A stretch of 64,000 bases of DNA from Homoserinibacter sp. GY 40078 (GTDB lineage Bacteria; Actinomycetota; Actinomycetes; Actinomycetales; Microbacteriaceae): assembly GCF_008017545.1 (NCBI RefSeq), contig NZ_VRTZ01000001.1, positions 496,001 to 560,000 of the forward strand, in the 5' to 3' direction. Below are positions 33,735-41,453 of the stretch, one piece after another. The notes below the pieces were generated by a model that worked only from the letters and a program-made list of their open reading frames with translations, searched no databases and had not been told where the DNA came from. The translations under genes and the position numbers were made by a program. Numbering within the stretch: position 1 is the stretch's first letter; each line of letters starts with the position of its first letter.

Positions 33735-34363
33735 AAGAAGTTCTCGATCATGAGCTGGCGTCGGTCGATGCCGGCGTCGAGGAGCTCGCGGCGGACAGCC
33801 TTGATGAGCCGACTCGATCCGCAGACGTAGAAGATCGACTCGGGGCGCTCGCGCGCCGCACGGGCGACCTCGGCGAGGAACTGCTCGGGCGCGACCGGCG
33901 CGTACCGGGTGAGCAGCGGCTCGAGCTCGCGGCGATAGAGGAAGTCGTCGCCGCGCTGCACCTGGATGAGGTTCAGGTCGAACCCGCCCTGGGCGGCCGC
34001 CGTCAGGATGAGCGAGCGGAACGGCGCCATGCCGACTCCGCCCGCGATGAACTGGAGGGGGCGGGCGGGCGTCTCCGGCAGGCGGACATGCCCGGCCCTG
34101 CGGTAGACCCAGACAGGATCCCCCGGCTCGAGCGCCGAGAGCCGACGCTTGAACGCGCTCCCCGTGTCCACGTGGGCGACGAACGCCAACTCGCCCTCGT
34201 GCGGTGCCGACGCGTAGGAGAAGTCCCGCTTGGCGGAGAAGAGAGCCCCGACGACGAGGTTGACGTACATCCCGGACTGATAGTTCGCCTCCGGTTGGCG
34301 GAAGCGGAACGTGTAGACGTCGTCGTATTCGTGGGTCTTGCTGGTGAAGGTGGCCCTTCCCAT
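33731..34363 (-). CDS. FAD/NAD(P)H oxidoreductase (ferredoxin reductase-like)
   Basis: This 210-residue flavoprotein has an FAD-binding barrel with the motif RDFSYAS (RxYS type) and a NAD(P)-binding domain with AGGVGMAPFRSLI and YVCGSSRLI. It lacks an iron-sulfur domain, so it resembles the reductase module of ferredoxin-NADP reductases and phenol hydroxylases. The ATG has GGAGG 7 nt upstream. It diverges from the AraC regulator gene with 44 bp between start codons, so that regulator may control it. Confidence 0.82.
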   Translation of the reverse strand: MGRATFTSKTHEYDDVYTFRFRQPEANYQSGMYVNLVVGALFSAKRDFSYASAPHEGELAFVAHVDTGSAFKRRLSALEPGDPVWVYRRAGHVRLPETPARPLQFIAGGVGMAPFRSLILTAAAQGGFDLNLIQVQRGDDFLYRRELEPLLTRYAPVAPEQFLAEVARAARERPESIFYVCGSSRLIKAVRRELLDAGIDRRQLMIENFF

Positions 34364-34395
34364 TACTGTCCTCCGGTTCGTGCGGTCGCCCGCAA

Positions 34396-34401
34396 TATCG
34401 T
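34396..34401 (+). promoter_or_regulatory. -10 box of the AraC-type gene (TATCGT)
   Basis: TATCGT lies 6 nt before the ATG at 34408 (leaderless). The promoter for the divergent reductase must overlap it in the 44-bp gap. Confidence 0.5.
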
Positions 34402-34407
34402 GTTCGA

Positions 34408-35184
34408 ATGCAGATAAGTCGCCAGCCGGACTCCGATGAGGAGCCCTGGCCGCTCACGGGTGTCGGCTGGTGGGATGGCAAGCCTCAGGCGATGCACGAG
34501 CACGCCGACGGCCAGCTGATCTACCCGATCGCCGGGGTGCTCGCGATCACGACCGAGATCGGCACCTGGATGGCCGCGGCGAACCGCGTCGGATGGACGC
34601 CTGCCGGCTGGCCGCACGCCCACCGCGCTCCGGCGCGCACCCAGATCGCCGCCCTGGCGGTCCCGAGGGAGCTCGCGGAGAGCCTGCCAAGTCAGCCGGC
34701 GGTGTTCGCCGCGTCGCCACTGCTGCGCGAGGTGCTGCTCGCGCTCACCGGCGACCGACCCCTCCGCGTCGAGGCTCGGGAGCGCCTCGAGCGCGTGGTC
34801 ATCGACGAGCTGGTCGACGCGGCGCCCGAGGCAGCCCACCTTCCCGAGCCGCGCGACGATCGGCTGAGTGCGGTGACGTCGCTCCTTCGGGCCGACCTGA
34901 CCGATGCGCGCACCCTGACCGAACTCGGCCACGAGGTGGGCGCAAGCGCACGAACGTTGAGCAGGCTGTTCCACGATGAGCTCGGGATGGGCTTTCACCA
35001 GTGGCGCACACAGTTGCGCATTCAGAACGCGCTCGTGCTGCTGTGGGATGGGCACACGGTCGCCGAGACGGCGGTGCTGTGCGGATGGTCGAGTCCGAGC
35101 AGTTTCGTCGAGGCGTTCCGCGCCAGCGTTGGGCAGACTCCGGGGCGCTACCAGGCAGGACGGCATCAGATAACCGACGGGTGA
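34408..35184 (+). CDS. AraC family transcriptional regulator
   Basis: This 258-residue regulator has an N-terminal cupin-like sensor ([24 protein letters not shown]) and a C-terminal AraC domain with two helix-turn-helix motifs ([31 protein letters not shown] and [31 protein letters not shown]). The cupin N-terminus is typical of the AraC_binding/YesN-like single-gene regulators of efflux or redox genes. The divergent flavin reductase gene is the natural target. Confidence 0.9.
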   Translation: MQISRQPDSDEEPWPLTGVGWWDGKPQAMHEHADGQLIYPIAGVLAITTEIGTWMAAANRVGWTPAGWPHAHRAPARTQIAALAVPRELAESLPSQPAVFAASPLLREVLLALTGDRPLRVEARERLERVVIDELVDAAPEAAHLPEPRDDRLSAVTSLLRADLTDARTLTELGHEVGASARTLSRLFHDELGMGFHQWRTQLRIQNALVLLWDGHTVAETAVLCGWSSPSSFVEAFRASVGQTPGRYQAGRHQITDG

Positions 35185-35282
35185 TTCTGGAGCACGACTC
35201 GACGCTAAGTCGATCGCCGCGTGACGACCACCGACAGACAGACAGAGAATACGGAAAAGTCGCCAGCCTCTCGCGGCGCGAT

Positions 35283-35288
35283 TACGCT
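35283..35288 (+). promoter_or_regulatory. -10 box of nucS (TACGCT)
   Basis: TACGCT lies 6 nt before the GTG at 35295. The 110-bp gap upstream also contains a short CAGA triplication (about 35231-35245) of unknown relevance. Confidence 0.5.
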
Positions 35289-35294
35289 GGGGGA

Positions 35295-35990
35295 GTGCGT
35301 CTCGTCGTTGCCCGGTGTTCCGTCGACTACGCGGGTCGATTGAGCGCGCATCTCCCGCTCGCGACACGTCTTCTCGTCGTGAAGGCCGACGGCTCGGTGC
35401 TCGTGCACTCGGACTCGCTCAGCTACAAGCCGCTCAACTGGATGAGCCCGCCCACGACGTTCACGATCGACGAGGTCGATGAGGAGCGCGCCGAGGCGGG
35501 CGTCGTAGAGCTCTGGCGCGTGGCCAACGCGAAGACCGCCGATCTGCTCGTGATCTCGATCCACGAGATCCTGCACGATTCCTCGCATGACCTCGGCGTC
35601 GACCCGGGTCTGCAGAAGGACGGCGTGGAGGCCGATCTGCAGCGCTTGCTCGCGGAGCAGATCGAGCTGCTCGGCGACGGGCACACCCTCGTGCGGCGGG
35701 AGTACATGACCGCCATCGGGCCGGTCGACATCCTCGCCAAGGACCCGTCGGGCGTGTCGGTCGCCGTCGAGATCAAGCGCCGCGGCGATATCGACGGCGT
35801 CGAGCAGCTGACCCGCTACCTCGAGCTCATGAACCGCGACCCGCTGCTCGCTCCGGTCGCGGGCGTCTTCGCCGCGCAGGAGATCAAACCGCAGGCCCGC
35901 ACCCTCGCCGAAGACCGCGGCATCCGCTGCCTCGTGCTCGACTACGACGCCATGCGCGGTCTCGAGACCGGCCACTCCCGGCTGTTCTGA
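35295..35990 (+). CDS. nucS: Mismatch-specific endonuclease NucS
   Basis: This 231-residue protein matches NucS/EndoMS. The N-terminal beta-barrel DNA-binding domain ([34 protein letters not shown]) is followed by a restriction-enzyme-like nuclease domain with the catalytic residues in [12 protein letters not shown] and [20 protein letters not shown]. NucS cuts both strands at G-T, G-G and T-T mismatches and replaces MutS/MutL repair in most actinobacteria. It interacts with the sliding clamp. The GTG start is supported by a -10 box 6 nt upstream. Confidence 0.95.
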   Translation: MRLVVARCSVDYAGRLSAHLPLATRLLVVKADGSVLVHSDSLSYKPLNWMSPPTTFTIDEVDEERAEAGVVELWRVANAKTADLLVISIHEILHDSSHDLGVDPGLQKDGVEADLQRLLAEQIELLGDGHTLVRREYMTAIGPVDILAKDPSGVSVAVEIKRRGDIDGVEQLTRYLELMNRDPLLAPVAGVFAAQEIKPQARTLAEDRGIRCLVLDYDAMRGLETGHSRLF

Positions 35991-36021
35991 CCGCGCATCC
36001 GCCCACCACGATCGGAACTCC

Positions 36022-36678
36022 GTGACCTCCCGCTTCACCGCCATCCTGTTCGACCTCGACGGCACGATCGTCGACTCCGCACCCGGAATCCTCGCGACGC
36101 TCGAGCACACCTACGCAGAGCTCGGCAAGCCGGTGCCGGAACGGGCCGAGCTCGTGCACTGGATCGGGCCCCCGATCCTCGACTCGTTCCGCGACCGGGC
36201 CGGGCTCGACCCCGAGGAGTCACAGGTGGCCCTCGGCATCTACCGCGAGCGCTACCGCACGCAGGGCGTCTTCGACGCGACCCCCTACCCCGGAGTGGTC
36301 GATCTGCTGCACGAGATCCGCGAGGCGGGCATCCCCCTGTCGCTCGCGACGTCGAAGCCGGAGTCGATGGCGCGCCTGATCCTCGACGACCTCGGGGCGA
36401 CGGATGCGTTCACCGAGATCACCGGTGCCTCCGAGGACGAGGTGCGTAGCAGCAAGGCGGATGTCGTCGAGGAGGCCCTGCGGCGTCTCGCGGCGGACGG
36501 CGCCGACCTCACGCGCGTGGTGCTCGTGGGCGATCGCTTCCACGACGTGGAGGGCGCGCGCGAGCACGGCATCGGAACGATCTTCGTGAACTGGGGATAC
36601 GGCGACCCCGCGGAGGCGGACGGCGCGATCGCTGTCGTCGACGACATCGATCAGCTGCGCGTCGAGCTCGGGCTCTGA
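36022..36678 (+). CDS. HAD superfamily phosphatase (Gph-like)
   Basis: This 218-residue HAD hydrolase has motif I LFDLDGTIVDS, motif II LATSKPE, the lysine in SSKADVVEEAL (motif III) and motif IV VLVGDRFHDVEGA. The small helical cap matches the phosphoglycolate phosphatase/5'-nucleotidase group. Its exact substrate cannot be told. The GTG start lies 31 bp after nucS, possibly in one transcript. A hairpin overlaps the stop codon. Confidence 0.88.
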   Translation: MTSRFTAILFDLDGTIVDSAPGILATLEHTYAELGKPVPERAELVHWIGPPILDSFRDRAGLDPEESQVALGIYRERYRTQGVFDATPYPGVVDLLHEIREAGIPLSLATSKPESMARLILDDLGATDAFTEITGASEDEVRSSKADVVEEALRRLAADGADLTRVVLVGDRFHDVEGAREHGIGTIFVNWGYGDPAEADGAIAVVDDIDQLRVELGL

Positions 36679-36689
36679 GCCGGAGCCCG
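36669..36689. terminator. Bidirectional hairpin between convergent genes
   Basis: CGGGCTC (36669-36675) and GAGCCCG (36683-36689) form a 7-bp stem with a 7-nt loop that includes the stop codon of the HAD gene. It lies 1 bp from the end of the converging flavoprotein gene. Confidence 0.55.
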
Positions 36690-36690
36690 C

Positions 36691-37731
36691 TCAGCGGGCG
36701 ATGCGCTCCACGGCTGCGGCGAACCGGCCGGGCAGCGTCGCCGCCGTCGGCACGACCGCTCCGCGCAGGGGTGATGACGCCACCCGCACGAGCCGCGAGG
36801 TGAGCACCCGGAAGTCCCGCGTGCTGTGCGCCCACGCGCGCTCGTATCCAGCCGGATCGCCCGCGCGAATCGCCTCGACCGCGAGGCGTGCCTGATCGAA
36901 CCCGATGCGCAACCCCTCGGCGGTGAGGGCGTCGACGTAACCCGAGGCGTCTCCCGCGAGCAGCACCCGCCCCCGCGACCTCGCGCGCGTGCGTTGCCGG
37001 AAGGGACCAGCACCGCGCAACTCGCTCGTCGCGTCCGCCCCGTCGAGACGCTCGGCGAGCTCGCCGGATGCCGCGAGAGCATCCGCGAAGCGCACACCCC
37101 GCGGCGCGAGCAGAGCCACGCCCACCTCGCCCGCGAGCGGCGTGACGTAGAGCTCGCCCGCGGGGGTCCAGTACACCTCGACGAGGTCAGTCCAGGGGGC
37201 GACGCCGAAGTGCCGCCGCTGCCCGAACCTGCGCCGCGCTCGCAGCTCGGGCAGCGCGAGCCCGACGGAGCGAGCGACGGGAGAGTGCAGGCCGTCGGCG
37301 GCGACCAGCCAATCGGCCCGCACGGTCGCGTCGTCATCGGTCCACACGGTCGCGAGGTCTCCGCCCGCATCGACGCGCGTCACGCGCGCGTGCCGCCAGC
37401 GCACGCCGAGTTCCGCGGCGCGCTCGAGCAGTGCGGCGTGAAGCACCGTGCGGCGCATGCCGAGACCCGGACCACCCGCGAATCGGTGCGAGACAGACCG
37501 ACGCGGATCGCGGTAGTCGATCCCGGCGATCGGTGAACCGTGTGTCCGTGCGACACCGAGTCGCGAGAGGGCCGGGATCGCGCCGGGCATGATCCCCTCG
37601 CCGCACGCCTTGTCGATGACACCCTCGCGAGGTTCGACCACGAGGGCGTCGATACCCGCACGGCGTGCTTCGATGGCCGTCGCGAGCCCGACCGGGCCCC
37701 CGCCGACGACGATGAGCTCCGCATCGCTCAC
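36691..37731 (-). CDS. FAD-dependent hydroxylase (SrsC-like / geranylgeranyl-reductase family)
   Basis: This 346-residue flavoprotein has the GxGxxG motif LIVVGGGPVGLATAIEARRAG, the second FAD motif in LLAGDASGYVDALTAEG and the DG motif WLVAADGLHSPVA. This places it in the group of aromatic hydroxylases and geranylgeranyl reductases. It is the last gene of a unit with an ICMT-type methyltransferase (4-nt overlap) and a type III polyketide synthase. In Streptomyces griseus the matching enzyme SrsC hydroxylates methylated alkylresorcinols to quinone-forming products. I infer a similar role here; prenyl reduction is the alternative. Confidence 0.8.
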   Translation of the reverse strand: MSDAELIVVGGGPVGLATAIEARRAGIDALVVEPREGVIDKACGEGIMPGAIPALSRLGVARTHGSPIAGIDYRDPRRSVSHRFAGGPGLGMRRTVLHAALLERAAELGVRWRHARVTRVDAGGDLATVWTDDDATVRADWLVAADGLHSPVARSVGLALPELRARRRFGQRRHFGVAPWTDLVEVYWTPAGELYVTPLAGEVGVALLAPRGVRFADALAASGELAERLDGADATSELRGAGPFRQRTRARSRGRVLLAGDASGYVDALTAEGLRIGFDQARLAVEAIRAGDPAGYERAWAHSTRDFRVLTSRLVRVASSPLRGAVVPTAATLPGRFAAAVERIAR

Positions 37732-38288
37732 GGGGTGCGCCCGTCGGGATCGGGGTCAGGGGCGGCGACCGGGGCCGCATCCTGCAGCGCGCGCTCCTCC
37801 GCCGGGATCCGGAAGCCGAGCAGCAGCACCGCGTTGAGCACCGTGAACGTGAGCGCCGTGATCCATGCGGTGTGCACGAGAGGCAGGGCGACGCCCTCGA
37901 CCGCGACGATCACGTAGTTCGGGTGCCGCAGCCATGCCCAGCGGTAGGGGCCTCGCGTCGAGAGCGGCAGCCCCGGGACGACGATCACGCGTGTGTTCCA
38001 CTGATGGCCGAGCGACCAGATCACCCAGTAACGCCCCGCCTGGCACGCGAGCGTCAGGGCGAGCATCGGCCAACCGAGACCCGGGATGAACGGGCGCCCG
38101 AGCGCCCACACCTCGACGATGCAGGCGAGCAGCAGACCGGTGTGGAGGGCCACCATCGCCGGGAAGTGACCCCTTCCTGACTCGATGCCCCCGCGCGCGA
38201 AGGACCAGGCCGCGTTCCGCCGCGAGATCACGAGTTCGACGACACGCTCCGCGCCGGTCGCGAGGACGAGCAGCGTGTAGGCGATCAC
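37728..38288 (-). CDS. Isoprenylcysteine-carboxyl-methyltransferase-like membrane methyltransferase
   Basis: This 186-residue membrane protein has about four or five helices and the ICMT-family C-terminal signature STRGPYRWAWLRHPNYVIV, with RHPNY binding SAM. The GTG start overlaps the stop of the polyketide synthase gene (GTGA). Members of this family encoded beside type III synthases (BpsB in Bacillus, SrsB in Streptomyces) O-methylate alkylpyrones or alkylresorcinols. The same function is the best inference here. The last 20 residues are acidic and proline-rich (PVAAPDPDPDGRTP). Confidence 0.85.
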   Translation of the reverse strand: MIAYTLLVLATGAERVVELVISRRNAAWSFARGGIESGRGHFPAMVALHTGLLLACIVEVWALGRPFIPGLGWPMLALTLACQAGRYWVIWSLGHQWNTRVIVVPGLPLSTRGPYRWAWLRHPNYVIVAVEGVALPLVHTAWITALTFTVLNAVLLLGFRIPAEERALQDAAPVAAPDPDPDGRTP

Positions 38289-39355
38289 GACCACTCCAGC
38301 AGCACGTGCTCGCTCGTCACGCCTGGGCCCAGCGCGAACAGCACCGCACGGGTGCCCGCGGGTCGATCGAGCACGTCGGCGAGGAGGTGCAGCACCGAGG
38401 CACTCGACAGGTTGCCCACCTCGGCGAGCGAGCGACGACTCGCGGCGAACACCGCATCCGGGAGCTGGAGACCCTGCGCGAAGGCGTCGATCACTCGTGG
38501 TCCGCCCGGATGCGCGATCCACAGGTCGATGTCGTCCCGCGCTAGCCCGTGCTGGCCGAGCAGCGCGTCGACGCCCTCGGCGATGTTGGCCTCCACAGCC
38601 ACCGGCACCTCCGCGGTGAGCACGATGCGGAAGCCGCTCGCGCCGATGTCCCATCCGATCGCACCTTCGCTGTTCGGGTAGAGAGCGCTGCGGCTGCCGA
38701 TCACCCGGGGGCGGGGGCGACCGACCGACGCCGCCATCCGCTCCACGCGGCCCTCACCGACGAGCACGGCCGCAGCCGCCCCGTCGCCGAACAGGCCGCT
38801 GGCGACGAGGTTGCCCATCGAGGGATCGTCGCGCTGGAGCGTGAGCGAGCACAGCTCGACCGACACGAGCGCACCCACGTGATCCGGGTGACCGTCGAGG
38901 TAGTCGGCGACGCGCGCGAGGCCCGCGGCACCGGCGACGCATCCGAGCCCGAAGGACGGCAGTCGCCTCAGGTCGGAGCGCAGTCCCACCCGTGGCACAA
39001 GTCGCGCGTCGATCGACGGGGCGGCCATGCCCGTGACCGAGGTGAAGAGCAGGAAGTCGAGCTCGTCGGGGGCGATGCCGGCGTCGGCAAGTGCTCGCTC
39101 GAGCGCGACCGCCGCGAGCCGCGTGCCCTCGCGGATCCAGATGTCATTGGCGGCTTCGAATCCGCCGAGGTCGCGGTAGGCGCCGAGCGGAAGGACCGTT
39201 CGGCGGGTCGAGATGCCGCTCGCCGCGTGCAGCCGCTCGAGCAGAGCCCGGCGGGCCGGATCGGGCGTGATCAGCGCGCCGAGTTCGGCGGCGATCTCCT
39301 CCTGGGTCGACTCGTGGTCCGGAAGCACAGGGGCGACTGCCGCGACTCGACTCAT
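38285..39355 (-). CDS. Type III polyketide synthase
   Basis: This 356-residue chalcone/stilbene-synthase-fold enzyme has the full catalytic triad: Cys139 (FGLGCVAGAAG), His282 (WIAHPGGP) and Asn315 (VGNLSSASVL). It should extend a fatty acyl-CoA starter with malonyl-CoA to alkylpyrones or alkylresorcinols; the starter and ring type cannot be read from sequence. It is the first gene of a three-gene unit with a methyltransferase and flavin hydroxylase, the order of srsABC. The ATG is preceded by a -10 box at 6 nt. Confidence 0.93.
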   Translation of the reverse strand: MSRVAAVAPVLPDHESTQEEIAAELGALITPDPARRALLERLHAASGISTRRTVLPLGAYRDLGGFEAANDIWIREGTRLAAVALERALADAGIAPDELDFLLFTSVTGMAAPSIDARLVPRVGLRSDLRRLPSFGLGCVAGAAGLARVADYLDGHPDHVGALVSVELCSLTLQRDDPSMGNLVASGLFGDGAAAAVLVGEGRVERMAASVGRPRPRVIGSRSALYPNSEGAIGWDIGASGFRIVLTAEVPVAVEANIAEGVDALLGQHGLARDDIDLWIAHPGGPRVIDAFAQGLQLPDAVFAASRRSLAEVGNLSSASVLHLLADVLDRPAGTRAVLFALGPGVTSEHVLLEWS

Positions 39356-39361
39356 TCCCGA

Positions 39362-39367
39362 ACGCTA
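39362..39367 (-). promoter_or_regulatory. -10 box of the polyketide operon (TAGCGT)
   Basis: On the minus strand TAGCGT lies 6 nt before the ATG at 39355, predicting a leaderless transcript for the three-gene phenolic-lipid unit. Confidence 0.5.
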
Positions 39368-39407
39368 CGCGCCGCGGGTGCCGCGGTCGAGGGGGTTGAC
39401 GCCCCTC

Positions 39408-39878
39408 TCAGCACCCGCAGTCGTCGGTCGATCCGGTCGGGATGACGAGCGGGTCGGCCGAACGGATCACCGGGCCCGCGTCGTCGACCACGTCGAAGCC
39501 CTCTCGAGCCCAGTACTCGAAACCGCCGATCATGAGCCGCACCTCGTATCCGAGCATCGCGAATTCGAGCGCGGCCTTGTCGGCGCCGTTGCAGCCGGGG
39601 CTCCAGCAGTAGACGACGACCGGGGTGTCGAGAGGGATCTCCTGCGGGGCACGCGCAGCGACCTCCGTCCGCGGGAGGTGCACCGCACCCACCGCGCGAC
39701 CCTGGTGCCACGAGGCGTGGTTGCGCACATCGACGAGCGTGAAGCGCTCGCCCGCGGCGAGTGCCGCCGCGACGTCCGACGGGTCGGTCTCGTACCGCAA
39801 TTTGGCGGCGAAATGAGCGATCGCCGCCTCGCGCGCATCCGCGGAGAGGGGCGATACGGGGGTCTCGCTGAGGGTCAT
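39408..39878 (-). CDS. Rhodanese-like sulfurtransferase
   Basis: This 156-residue single rhodanese domain has the N-terminal motif FTLVDVRNHASWHQGRAVGAVHLP and the active-site loop YCWSPGCNGADKAA, with Cys91 as likely catalytic residue and Cys96 close by. The C-terminus ends in DDCGC, an extra cysteine pair that could bind a metal or pass on sulfur. It is transcribed in the same direction as the polyketide genes, which start 52 bp downstream with their own -10 box. The sulfur acceptor is unknown. Confidence 0.85.
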   Translation of the reverse strand: MTLSETPVSPLSADAREAAIAHFAAKLRYETDPSDVAAALAAGERFTLVDVRNHASWHQGRAVGAVHLPRTEVAARAPQEIPLDTPVVVYCWSPGCNGADKAALEFAMLGYEVRLMIGGFEYWAREGFDVVDDAGPVIRSADPLVIPTGSTDDCGC

Positions 39879-39884
39879 AGGGCG

Positions 39885-39890
39885 ACACTA
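39885..39890 (-). promoter_or_regulatory. -10 box of the rhodanese gene (TAGTGT)
   Basis: On the minus strand TAGTGT lies 6 nt before the ATG at 39878 (leaderless). Confidence 0.5.
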
Positions 39891-39982
39891 TTCGGCGCGG
39901 CGCTCACGCACCGTCGGCGACCGGTCAGCGTTCGCCGGATTCCTGCCAACGGGGGGCAGGATTCGGGCAGCAGGGGAGGTCC

Positions 39983-40029
39983 GCCGGGGCGGAGGCCGCG
40001 ATCACAGGGTTCACGATCTCCGCCCCGGC
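39983..40029 (-). terminator. Terminator of the chaplin-like gene, 12-bp stem
   Basis: GCCGGGGCGGAG (39983-39994) and CTCCGCCCCGGC (40018-40029) are perfect complements with a 23-nt loop. They begin 5 bp after the stop of the minus-strand gene at 40035. The remaining gap to 39878 holds only the rhodanese promoter. Confidence 0.7.
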
Positions 40030-40034
40030 TTCTC

Positions 40035-41351
40035 TCAGCGGCGGCGCGCGATGACCGCCCGACCGAGCGCCATCGCGCCGGCCAGGATCAGCAGCAGCGC
40101 GAGCCCGAGGGTCGCCATGCTGCCCTCGGCACCCGTCGCGGCGAGCGGCGAGAGGCCGTAGCTCGCGACCTGGATGCCCAGCACGCCGAACCCGTCACCG
40201 GGCTCCTCTCCTCCGTCACCGCCGTCACCAGGGGTGCCGGGGTCGCCGGGGTCACCCGGGTCGCCCGGGTCGCCCGGGTCGCCCGGGTCGCCGGGGTCGC
40301 CCGGGGTCGTGCCACCCGTGCCGGGTCCACCGGTCGTGGCGTCACCGACGACGGAGATGGCGTTGCCGCCGAGCGTCACCGGAACTCCCAGGTCCGCCAG
40401 CAGCTGCGTGCCGCCGAGGATCCCGCTCTCACCGCTGGTCGACCCCTCCTGGTCGCTTTCCGCGGTGGAGCCGGATTCGGTGCTCGCGCCCGTCGAGGAC
40501 GCGTCCCCCAGCACCGAGATGGCGTTGCCGCCGAGCGTCACGGGCGCCCCCGCGTCCGCGAGCACCTGCGTTCCACCGAGCACCCCGTCCGTGCCGTCGG
40601 TGGTGCCGTCGGTGCCGTCAGCCTCGGATCCGGTCCCCGACCCGGAGGTCGAGGAATCCGACGTCGACGCGTCGCCGAACACCGAGATCGCGTTGCCGCC
40701 GAGCTCGACCGGAGCCCCCAGATCCGCGAGCACCTGAGTGCCCCCGAGGACTCCGTCACTGCCATCGGTCGTTCCCTCGGTGCCGTCCGCGCTCTCGCCC
40801 GAACCCGACCCGGAGGTCGAGGCGCCCGAGGTGGCCGCGTCGCCGAACACGGCGATCGCGTTGCCGCCGAGCGTCACGGGCGCGTCGGCGTCCGCGTCGA
40901 CCTGCGAGCCGCTCGCGACGCCGTCGGTACCGTCGGTCGTGGCGGTGCTGTCACCGGAGTCGCTCGACGACCCGCTGCTCGTCGTCGACGAATCCGAGGT
41001 GGATGCGTCGCCGAGCACCGAGATCGCGTTGCCCCCGAGCTTGACCGGCAGGTCCACGCCGCCGAGCACCTGGGTGCCGCCGGCGGTCGAGTCCTCGCCG
41101 CTCGTGGATCCGCTCGGGGCGTCCGAACCGGACGACGAGCTTGTGGAAGCCCCGTCGGACTCGGCGTCTCCGAGGAGGGAGATCGCGTTGCCCCCGAGGG
41201 TGACGGGGATCTCGATCCCCGCGATGCCCTGAGTGCCGGAGGCGACCCCGTCCTCTCCGTTCGTGTCGGCGTGAGCCACGCCGACACCGAGGGCCATGAA
41301 GCCCCCCGTGACGAGGACTGTCCACAGTCCTCGAGATACGTACTTGTTCAT
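40035..41351 (-). CDS. Chaplin-like repeat protein with LAATG sorting signal
   Basis: This 438-residue protein has a signal peptide (cleavage near AHADTNG). It contains six repeats of about 55 residues, each with a core like GVLGGTQVLADLGAPVTL followed by GGNAISVLGDA and a Ser/Thr/Asp-rich spacer. A collagen-like GDP tract (~345-375) follows. The end is a cell-wall signal: LAATG at 403-407, a hydrophobic helix and ARRR. The core closely resembles chaplins (GNxxxVPVxVxVCGNxIxVIG), the hydrophobic amyloid coat proteins of Streptomyces, but here glycine replaces the chaplin cysteine in every repeat. A class E sortase would anchor it. GGAG precedes the ATG by 8 nt. Confidence 0.82.
   Translation of the reverse strand: MNKYVSRGLWTVLVTGGFMALGVGVAHADTNGEDGVASGTQGIAGIEIPVTLGGNAISLLGDAESDGASTSSSSGSDAPSGSTSGEDSTAGGTQVLGGVDLPVKLGGNAISVLGDASTSDSSTTSSGSSSDSGDSTATTDGTDGVASGSQVDADADAPVTLGGNAIAVFGDAATSGASTSGSGSGESADGTEGTTDGSDGVLGGTQVLADLGAPVELGGNAISVFGDASTSDSSTSGSGTGSEADGTDGTTDGTDGVLGGTQVLADAGAPVTLGGNAISVLGDASSTGASTESGSTAESDQEGSTSGESGILGGTQLLADLGVPVTLGGNAISVVGDATTGGPGTGGTTPGDPGDPGDPGDPGDPGDPGDPGTPGDGGDGGEEPGDGFGVLGIQVASYGLSPLAATGAEGSMATLGLALLLILAGAMALGRAVIARRR
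40236..40309. repeat. 9-bp tandem repeat encoding the GDP tract
   Basis: CCCGGGTCG-type 9-bp units follow one another about eight times and encode Gly-Asp-Pro triplets in the chaplin-like protein. Copy number is likely to vary among strains by slippage. Confidence 0.8.
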
Positions 41352-41453
41352 TGCTTCGGCTCCTTGCCTGAGTGATCGACATCGCGTCCGGGCGGGCGCG
41401 ACGGAACGTGTCCGCATCAGACGGCCGGTGGCCGCAGGCGGACTCGTCCCCGA

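Noticed and set aside
40236-40309. CRISPR-like repeat block
   Set aside because: The units are 9 bp without spacers and encode an in-frame Gly-Asp-Pro tract.
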